This document shows positions 10,579 through 20,487 of a stretch of DNA of 64,000 nucleotides, piece by piece (position 1 is the stretch's first letter; the number at the start of each line of letters is the position of its first letter). Source of the DNA: Zygnema cylindricum (lineage: Eukaryota; Streptophyta; Zygnematophyceae; Zygnematales; Zygnemataceae); the NCBI GenBank assembly GCA_037447655.1, contig JBBHKE010003536.1, forward strand, positions 35,968 to 99,967, in the 5' to 3' direction. The notes below the pieces were generated by a model that worked only from the letters and a program-made list of their open reading frames with translations, was not told the origin of the DNA and searched no databases. Made by a program: the position numbers and the translations under genes.

Positions 10579-11123
10579 TACACCACCAATCGTTATTAGC
10601 GTTGTGTACACTAATTCCGTCCCGCCTTTTTTTTTCTTTATTCTCCATTAGTGTAGTTCATTCTATTTTTTTCTTTATTCTATTTAGGGTTATTTTCAGT
10701 ACGTTGTCTCTTAAATTAGATAGGTGTACGGTCAGTGTCAAACCGTACATAAATGTACCTTTCTAAGTTAAAAAGTACAATAAATTAGTTTTAGTAACGG
10801 CGGACGCATGAGAATGTGCATTCTAAAAAGGAAAGAAAACTAGGTCGTAAAAAATCCCGTTCGCACATATTCGTCTGACAGCCGCGTTTAGACTGTGTGA
10901 ATGTACCATTTGTGTACAATTTGTCAGATTTTGTACGAGAACCTATATTAGTGTAAGCATGTTTGCGACCGACATTTTTTTTTTCAAAGATCCAAATTAC
11001 CATAATCAAACAATTAGAATGTATGATTTTTTCCAAAATTTCCAAATTGTTAAACAGCGTACACCACTGTAATTGGTTGTATTCGCTAAAAAAACCTACA
11101 CGCTAATAACGATTGGCGGTGTA
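10579..11123. mobile_element. Inverted-repeat element 1 (MITE-like)
   Basis: The two ends form a 23-bp inverted repeat with one mismatch: TACACCACCAATCGTTATTA at 10579 and its complement ending GATTGGCGGTGTA at 11123. The interior (about 500 bp) is AT-rich with T tracts and no gene. Size and structure fit a miniature inverted-repeat transposable element. The target duplication is not clear (possibly TA). Confidence 0.65.
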
Positions 11124-11130
11124 CTGTGTT

Positions 11131-11249
11131 AGATTTGCGACGCTTTGTCGCGTTGCCTAAGATTTGCGAAATGAATACTGTACTACCGTGTCAGATTTGC
11201 GACGCTTTGTCGCGTTCCCTAAGATTTTCGAAATGAATAGTGTACTACA
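11131..11249. repeat. Two 62-bp direct repeats with an internal hairpin
   Basis: The units start at 11131 and 11193. Each contains AGATTTGCGACGCTTTGTCG, then CCTAAGATTT and AAATGAATA. GCGAC-GCTTT-GTCGC can form a hairpin. A third, more diverged copy (GTCGCGTTTCCTAAGATTTG) lies at about 10541-10575, left of element 1. The array therefore probably predates or brackets that insertion. Confidence 0.7.
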
Positions 11250-11442
11250 CCGCCAATCGCTATTAGCGTTGTGTACGCTAATCCCGTCTCGCTTTTTTTT
11301 TATTAATCTCAAACAGAATTATCCACACTATTTAAAAAAAGCCATAATTTCCAATTAGAGTAATCGATTTCTTCCAAAATTTCCAAATTCCCAATTAGCG
11401 TACACCATGCTAAATAATAGTATACGCTAATCAATAGCGATT
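11245..11442. mobile_element. Inverted-repeat element 2, truncated
   Basis: The left end CTACACCGCCAATCGCTATT matches the terminal repeat of element 1. The right end has ACGCTAATCAATAGCGATT and then stops where LTR D begins, missing the last bases of the inverted repeat. It is a shorter sibling of element 1 in the same orientation. Confidence 0.55.
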
Positions 11443-12362
11443 CTCACAACCTTCACTTTTGTGAAGGTAAGAATCCCGTGAGTCGATTGCAAAAAGAATC
11501 TTTGAATTTGCTCCCCTGAGCAGTAAGTTATGGAGGTTCAAAGTTGACCCTTTGTAAAGAAGCTCTCGGGGAGAGAGGGTCCTATCTACTAATTTTTCTA
11601 AGTCTTACCTCTCTCACAAACTCTATCTTTTGATGTACAAAGCCAATCATATTACACTTCCGTAGACAAAAGTATAGCTGTCGGTGTACTTTGTGTACGG
11701 ACACTGTACGACATGCCCTGAATGTCGACACGTGGTATAATCGGATTTGCTCCCTTAATCCTTGGAGATGCCGCGATCCAATGTTATTTTGCCACGTGTC
11801 ATCAGATGTGGCGATGACAAAAAACCAACGAAATCCTCTTCCGCGATCTCGACATTCATTCCGGCAGTCCGATTAAATGCACATTTAATCGTAGCCGTAA
11901 TAAATACCTGCGCGGTATTCGTTTCGCTATTGAAACAAATGCGCAGTACATGTTTCTTGTCCGTACCTTGATTTGTACTTTTACATTCCTGGATCTATGT
12001 ATCCCGTAAGCAGTTTCAGTTAAATGAATTATCCTATGTGGTAATGTTTAAGTAAATATCAAACCATATAGTATGTATCACTAGTTATAGACATAACGGA
12101 TAAGGCGGCTGCTCACCATCCGGCAAGTACCAGGATCAAATCCTGGATGCAACATATATGCTTTTAGTAAATAAACCCCTAACGGTAAATAAACTAATAC
12201 ATTTCCCGTAAACCTCTGGAGAGCCTAGGTAGCCATGGCTCTAGCTTCCTCTCCAATTTCTCAGTGACTGCGACAAGTTTGAGAGTGGGAGAGAGAAGTT
12301 AGAGATAGACTGCCTCAATATCTTTCTATATTTCTATTTAGACCTAGAAAATACTTAAAAAC
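11443..12362 (-). repeat. LTR D, copia, truncated
   Basis: Aligned by motif with the other copia LTRs of this window. It has the GATTCTTTTTGC box, the covarying hairpin CCTTCACTTTTGTGAAGG (11450-11467), CTCTCTC repeats, the GTACGACATG and ACACGTG blocks, a tRNA-like segment and the CCATGGCT block near the start. About 190 bp at its 3' end are missing on the left. At the right its TGTTG start is eroded where Gyp2 sequence begins. No internal region adjoins it. Confidence 0.8.
12090..12153 (+). other. tRNA-like segment in LTR D, antisense to the LTR
   Basis: ACGGATAAGGCGGCTG resembles a tRNA D-arm/A-box. CCAGGATCAAATCCTGG is a perfect 5-bp T-arm with a 7-base loop. Spacing is about that of a tRNA. 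There is no proper acceptor stem, so it is not a functional tRNA gene as read. Confidence 0.6.
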
Positions 12363-13480
12363 GGACCATTACTTTCTACAGGTACGACCATTTCCAATTT
12401 CTGGTTATGCTGTTCGGATAGACCAACGCACCGGCAACCTTTATGCATTTGATGAATTCCATCTTTCGGCAATATTTGGACGCGTTTGTAATCGTCTTTC
12501 TAGACGACATCTTTGTGTATAGTCGAACGCTGGAGGATCATATGGAGCACCTACGGACGGTCCTACAAGTCTTTTGGGAGAACAATCTGTGCGCAAAAAG
12601 GAACAAATGTGACTTCTTAAAAGAGAAAATCGATTTTTTTGGCCATGTGGTGAGACGGGAAGGGATTGCAGTGGATCCGAGCAAAACTAGGGCGGTGAAG
12701 GAGTGGCCGCAGCCGACGAACATTACAGAGTTACGGAGCTTTCTTAGATTATGCTCCTACTATCGCCATTTTGTCGAAGGATTCGCAAAAATTGTTGCAC
12801 CACTCACGGACTTACTTAAGAATGACGTGGCCTACGAGTGGGAAACAGCGCAAGGGGTAGCCTTTGACACGCTAAAGGAGCGGTTGGTTACCGCCCGTGT
12901 GTTATATCCGTCAGAATTACTAAGACGATAATCATGGCGCCCGGTCTCAGCTCTTGGGCGATCCATAGAGGTCCGGAAAGAGGCCTCCACCCGTACCGTG
13001 ATTCGGAAACTAAAGGCGGCGAACTTAGACCCACTCATGAAAATGGATCATTATTATCTGGCGAAGGTTTGGAAATGTTACGTTTAAGAAAGCGGATGGC
13101 GATCATCGATCACCCGCTTTATAGTATCTTGAACCTGACGTTGTCAAAAAAAAAGTCGCGATGGATGGTTTCTTGAGACCGTGGGAACTAGCTTAAATTA
13201 TAATCGAACAAGACAAGCGGACCTTGTCGAAGCCAGTGGCGAGCATAGCGAAGTCACGCAGAAATATCGCCGGGATAAGCGGCAAACTAAGTGAAAAAAA
13301 GACATGGCGTAGTAAAGCGAGATGAAGCGGCGACGATGCAATTTTACAGTGGTGCGCCATGGTTAAAGTAGGATTAAAATTTGCATCTGAAGGCGTGTCA
13401 AAGGCCAGTAAAATAGAAGGTATAAGTACCAGCAATGGTATGCGGTGGGGCAGTGAACAAATAGACTCGTTCGACAACCA
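12363..13480 (+). pseudogene. Gypsy RT palm and RNase H remnant (Gyp2)
   Basis: The RT fragment is open from 12443 to 12931 (FLDDIFVYS, EKIDFFGHVVRREGIAVDP, LRSFLRLCSYYRHFVEG). A stop replaces a codon of the LFG-TNAP block just before it. From 12930 the RNase H is strongly scrambled. KLKAA and VWKCYV can still be matched to Gyp1, but the catalytic motifs are not readable. It is more decayed than any part of Gyp1. Confidence 0.85.
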
Positions 13481-14094
13481 TGGTGGTAATACGATACTTA
13501 AATTGGTCAGACGGTGACTCTATAGAGCACCGGCGGGATAAAACAATACATGTCGGTGATCGCATTATCTTGTGGAACGCTGTTTCGGGACATAGCGGTA
13601 TCAGAGCGTGTTACCATGCAATCGTCGGAATGTCGGTTATCAAGACATTACAACCCCTTGTGATACCATCTGTTCTTTGGGAGGCGATTTCGATGGACTT
13701 CATAGTTGCTCTTCCGTTGACTCGTGAGGGTTATGACTCAATTTTCGTCGTCGTTGATTATATGACGAAATGGCACATTTCCTCCCCACGACATCCACAA
13801 CTACAACACGAAATCAAGCAGATTTGTTATTTCGGAAGATATTCCGCTACCACGGACTCCCGAAGAAAATCTTCAACGACCGTGATCAAAAATTTGTGAG
13901 CCACTTTTCAAGAAGTCTGCTCGAGTTGTGTGGAACGCAGTTGGCCATGTCCACAGCTTATCACCCTCAAACATATGGTCAGACCGAAAGGATGAATCGG
14001 ACTTTGGAGGAGGCCTTGCGGCCTAATATAATGGTGCACCAAACGGATTTGGTGAACCATTTGACGGCAATTGAGGTGGCGTACAACAGTGCGG
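13480..14094 (+). pseudogene. Gypsy integrase core (Gyp2)
   Basis: A first frame (13480-13899) has AISMDFIVALPLTREGYDSI and then shifts. A second (13770-14094) has HFLPTTSTTTT, KIFNDRDQKFVSHF, AYHPQTYGQTERMNRTLEE and VAYNSAV. The three catalytic acids can be placed despite the frameshift. It ends where LTR C starts. The 14095-14129 continuation of the open frame is LTR sequence. Confidence 0.88.
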
Positions 14095-15056
14095 TGAAAC
14101 TCTCAGACCTCCATTGGCCCTCAGAGTAGGCAGATCCAAAGATGCTAATCTAGATAGTGCCGACTCCTAGCTTAATATAAACCCAAATGACTGACCCCTT
14201 GACAATTAGAATCCTAATATATATTCATCCCTCTGAAATAACACTTTCTGTGTGCTCAGTTTCACCACAGAATGCAAAGTTAAAATATGAGATTTGGACA
14301 CATTCACCCACTTTGACTTTCCCTTAGAAATGCAGCCACCCTGGCAGACAAAAACTATGACCAATTACACTCCTGTGTAGCCTAGACTCCCCTAAGTCCG
14401 CAGCAAAAAGAATCAATGAAAATGGTCAAGTAAATTAAATGTTATGAATGGTCAAAGATGACCCTTTGTACAGAAGCTCTCTCAGACTGAGGGTCCTATC
14501 TACCAAATTTTTCTAAGTCTTATCTCCCTCTTAAACTCTATCTATTGAAGTACGGCACCAATTAAAATACTGTGTCGTACAAAAAAGTACAGGTGTCGGT
14601 GTACTTTCTGTACGGCCATCGTACGACATGGCCAAAATGTCGACACATGTCATATCCGGATTCGTTTTTGTAATCCCCAGAGTTGCCGCAATCCAATGTG
14701 GTTTTGCCATGTGTCATTCGATGTGGCGGTGATTGCGAACCGCCGAAATCCTATTCTGCGATCTCGGCATCCTTCGCGGCCGTCCGATCAAATCCGGATT
14801 TCCATCGTAGCCGTCATTAATACTTGCGCGGTATTCTTTCCGATGTCAAACAAAATGCGCGGTATTTATTTCGCAACCTTACCGTACTTCGTAATTTACA
14901 CAACTGTTTCTATGCATTATGTGTATAGTTCTCGTTAAATAAAATAGTCTAAATGAAACTATTTACATAACTATCATACCCCATATACTCTATCGCATGA
15001 CCTAGACTATTAGGATAAGGTAACCGGCTACTGCGAAATTGACGTATGGTAGGTAC
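14095..15056 (-). repeat. LTR C, copia, first part (split by element B)
   Basis: The minus-strand LTR ends ...GTTTCA at 14095. It carries the three leader hairpins (14335-14345, 14365-14380 region and GACTCCCCTAAGTC), CTCTC repeats and the GTACGACATGG block. It is cut at 15056 inside its tRNA-like segment by insertion of element B, with GGTAC target repeats at 15052-15056 and 27931-27935. The remaining part is 27931-28163. The base run TGCGG (14090-14094) may be its own target site. Confidence 0.88.
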
Positions 15057-15990
15057 AGCAATTCTGTGTCCCCCATTAGGACCAAAATTGAGGAAGCCTC
15101 TAGGTAGTTTTCAACAAACCCACTTTCAACTAGATCAACTGCCACCCAAGCAGACATATAGATAATCTAACTGCACCCCTTTGCAATTTGGACTTCCTTG
15201 AGTCTTCAGCAAGAAGAATCATTGAAAACGCCCTGCCAGGCGATTAATTATGGAGTGAAGTGCTGATAGTTATATAGTTTATTTGGGAGGCGGCTACCTC
15301 GCGAATTCAACTCTTAACCCTCTGATTCTATCTCGAGTCTGAAGCCGAGGAAAATGCGGTACAAAGTGCGGGCGGGTACTTTCTTGCGGCAGTATGCGAC
15401 CGAGCCATGGGTGATCTATCTCCTTCTTGCTCGCTAAGATTCTGTATGGATGCCCCGTGTATAAGCCCACGTCATGTCATGATCAACGCCAAAGCGCCAT
15501 TGGGATCTCGGCGATGGTGCGGGCTGTCAGATAAAAACCGGCTTTAAACGACAACCGTTCAAAAACAAATGTCTGGTACATCTGTTTCGTGCATACTAAA
15601 ACTCCGAGTAGTTTCCATGTATTTTATTTGTAATTGTGTTGATCGGATTAGTTGCCTATCTATTGTTTAAAGAGCTATCAAACCCTATGTATCCTAACGG
15701 ACTACTACGACAGACTGGTAAGGGTCGACGACTACGCCTCCCCCTACCAGACGGAGGTTCGAGTCCTGCCGGACTCAACCTTTTTGGTTGAGAGTGACTT
15801 AGGTCACTCTTAAGGCCTACCTATGGAGCTAAGGCAGCCATGGCTCCACCGCCCTCTCTCTCATTTAATGACTACAACAAGTATGGGGGCTAGAGAGAGA
15901 AGGTGGAGGCAGGCTGCCTGTGCTTTCTTTTTCCTTTTCATTTTAATTAAGACCTTGAAAATACCTCCCCTAAACCTAGTGATTTCAACA
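15057..15990 (-). repeat. 3' LTR of copia B
   Basis: It begins TGTTGAAATCAC at 15990, right after the polypurine tract, and ends at 15057. It pairs with the 5' LTR at 26935-27930 over its length, with substitutions and indels. It contains the U3 inverted repeat (CTCTCTCT/AGAGAGAG around ACTTGTTGTAGTCA), the tRNA-like segment and the leader hairpin region. Confidence 0.9.
15697..15780 (+). other. tRNA-like segment in B 3' LTR, antisense to the LTR
   Basis: GGAGGTTCGAGTCCTGCCGG gives a consensus pol III B-box (GGTTCGAGTCC). CAGACTGGTAAGGG lies upstream in the A-box position. The same segment is at 27636-27720 in the 5' LTR. The acceptor stem is not convincing. Confidence 0.55.
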
Positions 15991-16004
15991 CTCTCCTTAT
16001 TTTC
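15991..16004 (-). other. Polypurine tract of copia B
   Basis: Minus strand GAAAATAAGGAGAG lies directly before the 3' LTR start. It primes plus-strand DNA synthesis. Near-identical tracts precede the 3' LTR of A, C and G. Confidence 0.8.
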
Positions 16005-16059
16005 TAGTCTAATATTAGTTTTTCATTTAATCCACACTTTTCTCTAGAGTACTTTAGCT

Positions 16060-16940
16060 TGGGAGATGGCACAGGCTTTGTCATCATATCAGTTACCATT
16101 TCCCCATCACTCCTATATACCAAATTCACAATTTTATTTTCTACCTTTTCCCTCACAAAACTCAATCTTATGTCCCTATGCTTAGCTTTGAAATGATGTT
16201 TTGGATTGGCTGCAATTGCAATTGCAGCCTAATTATCACAAAACACTTCATGCACTCCCTTCTTCATGTACCCCAATTCTTGCAACAAAGACTTCACCCA
16301 CATCAACTCTTTCACAGCAAAACAAGAGGCCATGTACTCAACCTCCATAGTGGACTGGGCAACAACCTTTTCTTGCTTGCTGCTCCAACATCAAGCACCT
16401 TCCCCCACATATAATACATACCCAGAAGTGCATCTTCTCATAGGTGCATCCCCATAACTAGCATCACTCCAAGTAGTGATGTCAGTGTGCTCCCCTCCAA
16501 AATGCAACCATAGATCCCAAGTTCCCACTAGGTATCTCATTAGTCTCTTGGCTACCTCCCAGTCTCTCTTTCTGGGATCATTAAGACTCCTACTGAGGAC
16601 TCCAACTGCTGCAGCTATATCAGGTCTGGTGCAATTCATAAAGTAAATCAAACTTCCTACCACCTGTCTGTACGGAATAGACTTCATAAACTGCCTCTCT
16701 TCTGGACTCATCTGATCATCTAGCATTATCACTCCTCCTTCTACACTCCCATCACTTACTTTCTTCAAGTCCATAGGAGTAGTACAACTGTTTGCATTCT
16801 CCATCTGAAATTTCTCTAGCATATTTCCTATAGCCTTTTTGTGAGTAAGTCTGATTATCCACTTCCCCCTATCCCTTTCCATTTGAATTCCCAGAATATA
16901 TTTAGCTTCCCCTAAATCCTTCATGTCAAATCTACTTCTA
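16060..16940 (-). pseudogene. Copia RNase H region (B)
   Basis: The open segment 16391-16924 starts at MKDLGEAKYILGIQMERDRG (end of RT). It continues with the connection and the RNase H start (GSLIYFMNCTRPDIAAAVGVLSRSL, TTWSDASYGD with catalytic Asp, CTSGYVLYVG). The rest (QSTMEVEYMAS with Glu, FCDN with Asp, NPKHHFKAKHRDIRLSFVREKV) is read down to about 16060 in shifted frames. The PPT and LTR follow at once. Confidence 0.88.
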
Positions 16941-17520
16941 AGTTCTTTCTTTTAGCTTATTGATATTTTCCAAAGATTTACTTAACACCAAATCATCAAC
17001 ATAAATTGCAATGAAAATAACACCATTCTCATCCTCAAACATGTAAATAGAATGGTCAAAACTTATCTGGATATATCCTAGACTGGTAAGAAACTCATCT
17101 AGTTTCTCATTCTATTGTGTGGGAGCTTGCTTCAGTCCATATAAAGACTTTATGAGTCTTCAGACTTTGTTCTTCTCTCCCTCCTCTACAAATCCCTTGG
17201 GTTGCCGCATGAAGATTTCTTCCTCTAGTTCACCGTTGAGGAAGGCAAGTTTAATATCCATCTGGTGTATTTCCATGTCTTACGCTGCCGCTAGACTAAG
17301 GAGAATCCTTACAGATGGGAATCGAACCACCAAAGCAAAAGTCTCCTTATAATCTATTCCTTCTTTTTGAGTGAACCCCTTTGCTACCAACCGAGCCTTA
17401 TATTTCTCAATGGTATTATTTGGGTTCAGTTTTAGTTTAAACACTGATTTGCACCCAATGGGTTTCTATCTGGAGGACAGTCCACTAGCTCCCAAGTATT
17501 AGCATCCATGATTTAAGCCA
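16941..17520 (-). pseudogene. Copia reverse transcriptase (B)
   Basis: There is no long open frame, but RT blocks are readable on the minus strand: [12 protein letters not shown], the MDI-like HQMD region, SLYGLKQAPTQ (W lost), KLDEFLTSLGYIQISFDHSIY and the catalytic IAIYVDDLVLSKS near 17000. Stops and shifts lie between blocks. YVDD itself is intact. Confidence 0.83.
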
Positions 17521-18282
17521 TCTCATCATTTATGGCTCTGACCCATTTATCTTTCTCTGCATTGTCCATTGCCTCTTCGTATGATTGAGGCTCATGTGGG
17601 TGAGATAGCTTTGTTACCTTGTGAGCAGCTTGTTTTTCTTGTAGGCTTTTGCTGCTCCTTCGTCCTCCCTCAAAGTTAGAAGTTGGAATGGAGGGAAGTC
17701 TTGGATTCCTCTGTAATGTCTTATCAGCTCCACAATCTATGGAAACCGATTCCGGCTCATCTTGCTTTTTCTCCTCAGAGTGTCTAGAAATATGAGGAGA
17801 TTCAGGTATATCTCCCCCATCTAAGATCTCCCATGAATTTGCAATCATCTTTGCACTTGTGTCCCTTCTGGGAAGATCTGAGTCCTCCTCACTCTCGGAC
17901 TCAAAGCTGATTCTTATTTTCTTAGTGTGTTTGAAAGGATCGAATGACTTTCTTTCATCCAGGACAACTAGATGCTTTACCACAATGATGTCTTGTTTAG
18001 CTAAGTCATACATTCTATATCCCTTGACATCCTCATCATATCCCACAAAATATCATGGTTTTCCCTTAGCATATAGTTTCCAGTTTTTCTTATCTGTGTC
18101 AAGACTGTAAACTTGACTACCGAATACTTTCAAGTGAGAGATATCCGGTTTCCTTCCAACCCATCTCTCATAAGGGGTCATCCCTTTAACAGCTGTAGTG
18201 AGGACTCTATTCTTAATGTAGTTAGCATAATTCATGGCTTTTGCCCAAAATCTTCTTCATATTTTCTTATCTGCCAACATAC
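17513..18282 (-). pseudogene. Copia integrase C-terminal part and linker (B)
   Basis: Continues the B integrase after the insertion of A. From the CATAC target repeat it reads LADKKI, AMNYANYIKNRVLTTAV, GMTPYERWVGRKPDISHLKV and FGSQVYSLDTD. Then the acidic linker (17513-18046) has RNPRLPSIPTSNFEGGRRSS and ends at INDEMA before the RT. One stop separates 18053-18235 from the linker. Confidence 0.88.
18278..18282. repeat. Target-site duplication CATAC, left copy (A)
   Basis: CATAC immediately precedes the TGTTG start of the A 5' LTR. The identical CATAC lies at 24850-24854 after the 3' LTR. It proves that A inserted into the integrase gene of B. Confidence 0.92.
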
Positions 18283-18432
18283 TGTTGAAAAATGATATTT
18301 TATGTTCTATCTTTTTTTTGGGTACTGCAGTTCTCATACTTTTCGTAGTCACTGAGAATTGACAGGCAGCCATGTCTGCCTTAGACAGATGAGAAGATAG
18401 GCAGAAGATTAGGCTCCTGCAAAATAATGTTG

Positions 18433-18511
18433 CCACAGACAGGATTTGATCCTTTATCCTTCGGACAACAGTCGTACGGACTAGGCGCCCGCCTTATCCA
18501 ACAGGTCTTGA
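18433..18511 (-). other. tRNA-like segment in A 5' LTR, antisense
   Basis: Minus strand: CTGTTGGATAAGGCGGGCG (A-box-like) and GGATCAAATCC (B-box-like), spaced as in a tRNA with a long variable region. The 3' LTR has the same at 23916-23998. It is not a complete tRNA cloverleaf. Confidence 0.6.
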
Positions 18512-19238
18512 TGAATCGTTGCCAGTGTTGTATTCAATATTGATTTAAAGTAATATCTACGGCATATTCCCTTTAACATCCTACGAAACGAAACGCAAAA
18601 TGTATCGTGTGGTACCGCACGAAATGCAGTACCGCACGAAATTAATGAAACAAACAATTAAATTCGAAGGACGAAATTAAATGTCCCGATCGACGGTTCG
18701 CAAAGCGAGAACGAATTTCAAGTAGCCAACACGGAATGTTGACCGTCGAAATTCAATAGTCAACACGGAACTTCGACCGGTGAAATTCAACGGTCAACAT
18801 TTATTCGGCGCGTCGTCAGATCCAACGGCTCAAATCGATCGCCGTAAAAAGAACGGACGGCACGCATGAGTGCCGGTATGCCGGAACTACTATCTGGGAG
18901 CATTTCGGCCAAATGGGAGGAAATGACACGTGGCATCATCCTATTGGATGCCGCAAGAGAAAAGGGACAGAATGACATTGACCTATTTTCCACGTGGCAG
19001 ACGGGAGTGGTGCCAAATATATCCGTAGATAAAGTACGACGACTTTTGTACTTTATATGTACGATAGTTAAGGTACTCTATTTTAATTGGTTTAGAATAT
19101 CTATTAGGATTTTTTCAGGACTTACAAAATTCTTGAAGAGTTCTCTCTCTCCCAGAGGCCATCTCTACAAATATGTTGTCTTTGAACAACCATAACTTAA
19201 TGCTCAGGTGAGCAAATTAAGTGATTCTTTTTGCAGCG

Positions 19239-19304
19239 GACTCAAAAGAGTCTAGGCTACATAAAGGTGTAGTTATTCAGTGTCTTTTCGTCCCAGGGTG
19301 GGAC
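19239..19304 (+). promoter_or_regulatory. Three-hairpin leader module (A)
   Basis: GACTC-AAAA-GAGTC (19239-19252), CTACA-TAAAGG-TGTAG (19257-19272) and GTCCCA-GGG-TGGGAC (19290-19304) follow a GATTCTTTTTGC box. Other LTRs here keep the layout but change both arms of the stems together. It lies just before the gag start, so it is probably in the RNA leader. Confidence 0.7.
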
Positions 19305-19377
19305 TTATTCATTGTCAAAGTAAAAAGTGCATATAATATCCTAGAGGTTTCACATAAACTGGACATTCTTTGTACCA

Positions 19378-20487
19378 ATGGAGGTCACATAATTACACGT
19401 TATGGGCCCACCCTCTAGGGTACCCATTTTTAATGGAACAGGGTTCATTTATTAGGAAACCATGATGAGGGGTGCATTGTTTGAAAAACGGCTATGGGGC
19501 ATTGTGAGTGGCCGTGTGCGTCGGCCATCCACTAAATTGGGAGTTTCACGAGGGTTTCGAGGATCTAGGTTCACTGGAGGATCTGCAGGGGCAGAAGGGG
19601 TGGAGGATAGTGCAGAAAGCACCATGTCGGACAAAGGGAAAGAGAAAATCACACTGATGGCTAGTGGATTGGCTCTGGTTGCACGTGTTCAGAAAACAGA
19701 GGCGAATGATACCGAAATCTGGAAAATCAACAATACCGTTGCAACTCATTTAATTCTCTGGCGTCTCACTCAGGGAGTGGCTACACCTCATCTTCATGTT
19801 GAGAGGGCAGACAAGTTGTGGAAAGCTCTTGTCGACATTTACAAGAGCAGTACGATTCAGCACCAGAAGCTAGCGGATCAGAAGGTACAGCCATATGTGT
19901 ACAAAGGGGGAAAGATGTTAGATTTTTGTAATGATTTTGCTGGGTTATTCATGGAGTTAGAAAGTGCAGGGAAAAGGGAGACCGAGAAAGAGAAGGTGAA
20001 CACTTTGCTTATGAAACTCCCAGATGATTATGAGAACATTGTTAACATGGTCAGGAATTTGTCAGATCATCTTTGAATCTGGAATTATGTTGTGAGGATG
20101 ATTTTGGTTCGGGAAAGCACAATTGAGATTCGTTGGGGAGGAAAGAGTGTTCAAGCATTGGCTACTGGTACTGATTGGGGGGATAAGGATTCAAAGAAAC
20201 CCTATGGGAACTTTGGTGGAGGAAGAGGAAACCATGACGGATCTGCACCAAGGGCTCCGAAGGGGCTTTGCCATTTTTGTAAGATGTCGGGACACTACAT
20301 GGCGGAGTGCACTAAGTTGACGGAGTTGAGATTGAAGGAGGAATTGATTGGAAAACCAGCAGGAAGGAAAAAGAAGGCGTTCGTTACGACACAAGTCGTG
20401 GAAGAGGATGCCAATGATGACGATGGAGCACTTCTTCTTAATGAGGAGTTGGAGGTGAAAGGTGAGTCGAAGATTCCAAGAAGGTAA
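19378..20487 (+). pseudogene. Copia gag with CCHC knuckle (A)
   Basis: The ATG at 19378 lies inside the LTR. Codon 5 is TAA, and the frame continues through the primer site (VMGPPSRVPIFNG). The open part 19462-20076 has the gag core (HLILWRLTQGVATPHLHVE, ADKLWKALVDIY, FAGLFMELESAGKRE, LLMKLPDDYENI). After one stop, 20092-20487 has the nucleic-acid-binding knuckle CHFCKMSGHYMAEC with all four ligands, then an acidic stretch before the protease. Confidence 0.9.
19398..19412 (+). other. Half-tRNA primer binding site (A)
   Basis: CGTTATGGGCCCACC directly follows the 5' LTR. It complements the anticodon arm of plant initiator tRNA-Met apart from the first base. This matches the primer type known from Drosophila copia. 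Confidence 0.82.

Larger units (their letters stand above)
18283..19397 (+). repeat. 5' LTR of copia A
   Basis: TGTTGAAAAATG...ATTACA. Main parts: U3 inverted repeat CAGTTCTC/GAGAATTG (18328-18361), antisense tRNA-like segment, a weak TATA-like stretch near 19018, the GATTCTTTTTGC box at about 19223, leader hairpins at 19239-19252, 19257-19272 and 19290-19304, and the gag start ATG at 19378. Confidence 0.93.

Noticed and set aside
11131-11249. CRISPR-like repeats
   Set aside because: Only two adjacent copies without spacers, in a eukaryotic transposon setting.
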